Origin: Strigamia acuminata
Taxonomy: Eukaryota > Arthropoda > Chilopoda > Geophilomorpha > Linotaeniidae
NCBI GenBank assembly: GCA_949358305.1
Contig: OX442316.1
Span: 2,728,001-2,792,000 of the forward strand
Length of the DNA stretch: 64,000 bases
Direction of reading: 5' to 3'
This document shows positions 63,237-64,000 of the stretch, piece after piece (position 1 is the first letter of the stretch; every line of letters starts with the position of its first letter). The position numbers were made by a program, and so were the translations under genes. The notes under the pieces are model-generated. The model saw only the letters and a list, made by a program, of their open reading frames with translations, was not told the origin of the DNA and searched no databases.

Positions 63237-63976
63237 TTAACCGACTCTTGCGATACGGAAGGCCTTTACTGCCGAGAACAGATACAGGGCGCCATTAAAG
63301 AATCCCAAAACCTTCATAAACAAAAAGAAAACAAAATCAATCAATGAAAGAGTTAGACTGCTGAAACCCGAATCTCATGACTCCCCATCCCCAACTCCCA
63401 TCTATTTGTAAAACCAAAATGAAAGGTTACAAAAATACAAAAATACAAACCGCAGCTGCCATTTTTGCATCGTAGTCAGTAAAACGACTTCTGCCCGAGT
63501 GTTGGACCAATGAAATTAAGGACACAAGAGCCGCAAACGAGTAAAGCAGAAAAGCCGTCCCGTGATAAATATATTCCTGAAAAAAAACAAAAACAGATAA
63601 ATAAATAAATTCCTAAATATTTTTATTTTGACTTACGAAAACAGTTTTCGGTAAAACCGATGCGGTAGCGAGCGATATAACGCAGCAGACTATCAACAGG
63701 AGTGTGCCGACGAAAAAAGTGACGGCCATCAAGTGGTAGAAAAGGTTGGCGCGGTATTCGAAGGGAGTCGGCGTGAATGTATAATACGACAGAATTCCAA
63801 CAACAACGATGCCGATTATCTAATATAAACACGATCCCGCTAGAAAATGGTAATCCAAGTAAATGAGATCAATATAATACCAGTTGTAGTAGTTTCAGGA
63901 TGCCGGGCAGGCCTTTAAAGAAGCCTGGGTTGAATTCGATGGCCGATGATGAAACTGCTGCGCTGTGGTTAGCCAT
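63237..63976 (-). CDS. Four-TM MARVEL-domain protein (singles bar / CMTM type), 159 aa
   Basis: Minus-strand exons: 63881-63976, 63637-63819, 63451-63576, 63237-63311; 480 bp in all, with phase 0 at each junction. It starts MANHSAAVSSS, then FNPGFFKGLPGILKLLQL and a first membrane segment (IIGIVVVGILSYY). Further hydrophobic segments are HLMAVTFFVGTLLLIVCCVI, the AFLLYSFAALVSLISLV region, and FFNGALYLFSAV. The PG-ILKL start is typical of MARVEL proteins. Drosophila singles bar acts in myoblast fusion, and CMTMs act in membrane trafficking. Which orthologue this is cannot be decided here. Complete. Confidence 0.85.
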
Positions 63977-64000
63977 GGTCAATGGGATGTGGTTTTGGGT

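Overview
This is eukaryotic nuclear DNA, almost certainly from an insect and possibly a beetle. The support is AT-rich sequence, introns of about 45-80 bp, CCTAA/TTAGG interstitial telomere motifs, a Dos/GAB adaptor with the insect-type N-terminal exon, an OATP carrier and several insect-type TA and TTAA MITEs. The genus cannot be read from the sequence. Splice sites were read by eye and checked by reading-frame phase across introns.

Layout. (1) 1-3280, + strand: the 3' nine exons of an organic-anion transporter (OATP/SLCO), cut by the left window edge. (2) 3281-38471: a recently built segmental-duplication array. Its repeated parts are the OATP last exon with its 3' flank, a 21-bp minisatellite, an importin-alpha (KPNA3/4-like) gene, a tRNA-Val and, once, a scrap of the neighbouring VWC gene. 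There are four importin-alpha copies. A (5345-7315) has the normal 9-exon layout but a frameshift. B (17400-19416) is an intact 9-exon gene of 497 aa. C (20924-24333) is a 13-exon chimera broken by a solo LTR. D (29661-32518) is an intact 13-exon chimera of 683 aa, with about four extra Armadillo repeats made by out-of-register recombination. All four lack the basic half of the importin-beta-binding domain and carry an acidic N-terminus instead. Three full-length LTR retrotransposons with 5-bp target duplications lie inside the array. Copia-1 (10080-16991) has a gag-pol with one in-frame stop. Copia-2 (24733-28505) is internally deleted, has identical LTRs and sits inside a tRNA-Val copy. The Ty3/gypsy element (32578-38035) has one open gag-pol frame and identical LTRs.

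(3) 38399-64000, - strand: ordinary single-copy genes. An intact tRNA-Val is followed by a secreted VWC/mucin-like protein (9 exons, 1323 aa, Tenectin-like), the PH-domain adaptor Dos/GAB (58165 to 47963), FBXO9 (11 exons, 406 aa, complete) and a four-TM MARVEL protein of the singles bar/CMTM type (4 exons, 159 aa, complete). Their introns and spacers hold many MITEs (TA, TTAA and hAT-like) and minisatellites.

The least ordinary part is the importin-alpha array: IBB-less, rapidly changing paralogues, including a super-length ARM protein, in a transposon-rich array. It resembles rapidly duplicating nuclear-transport genes seen in other insects, but its function here is inference only.
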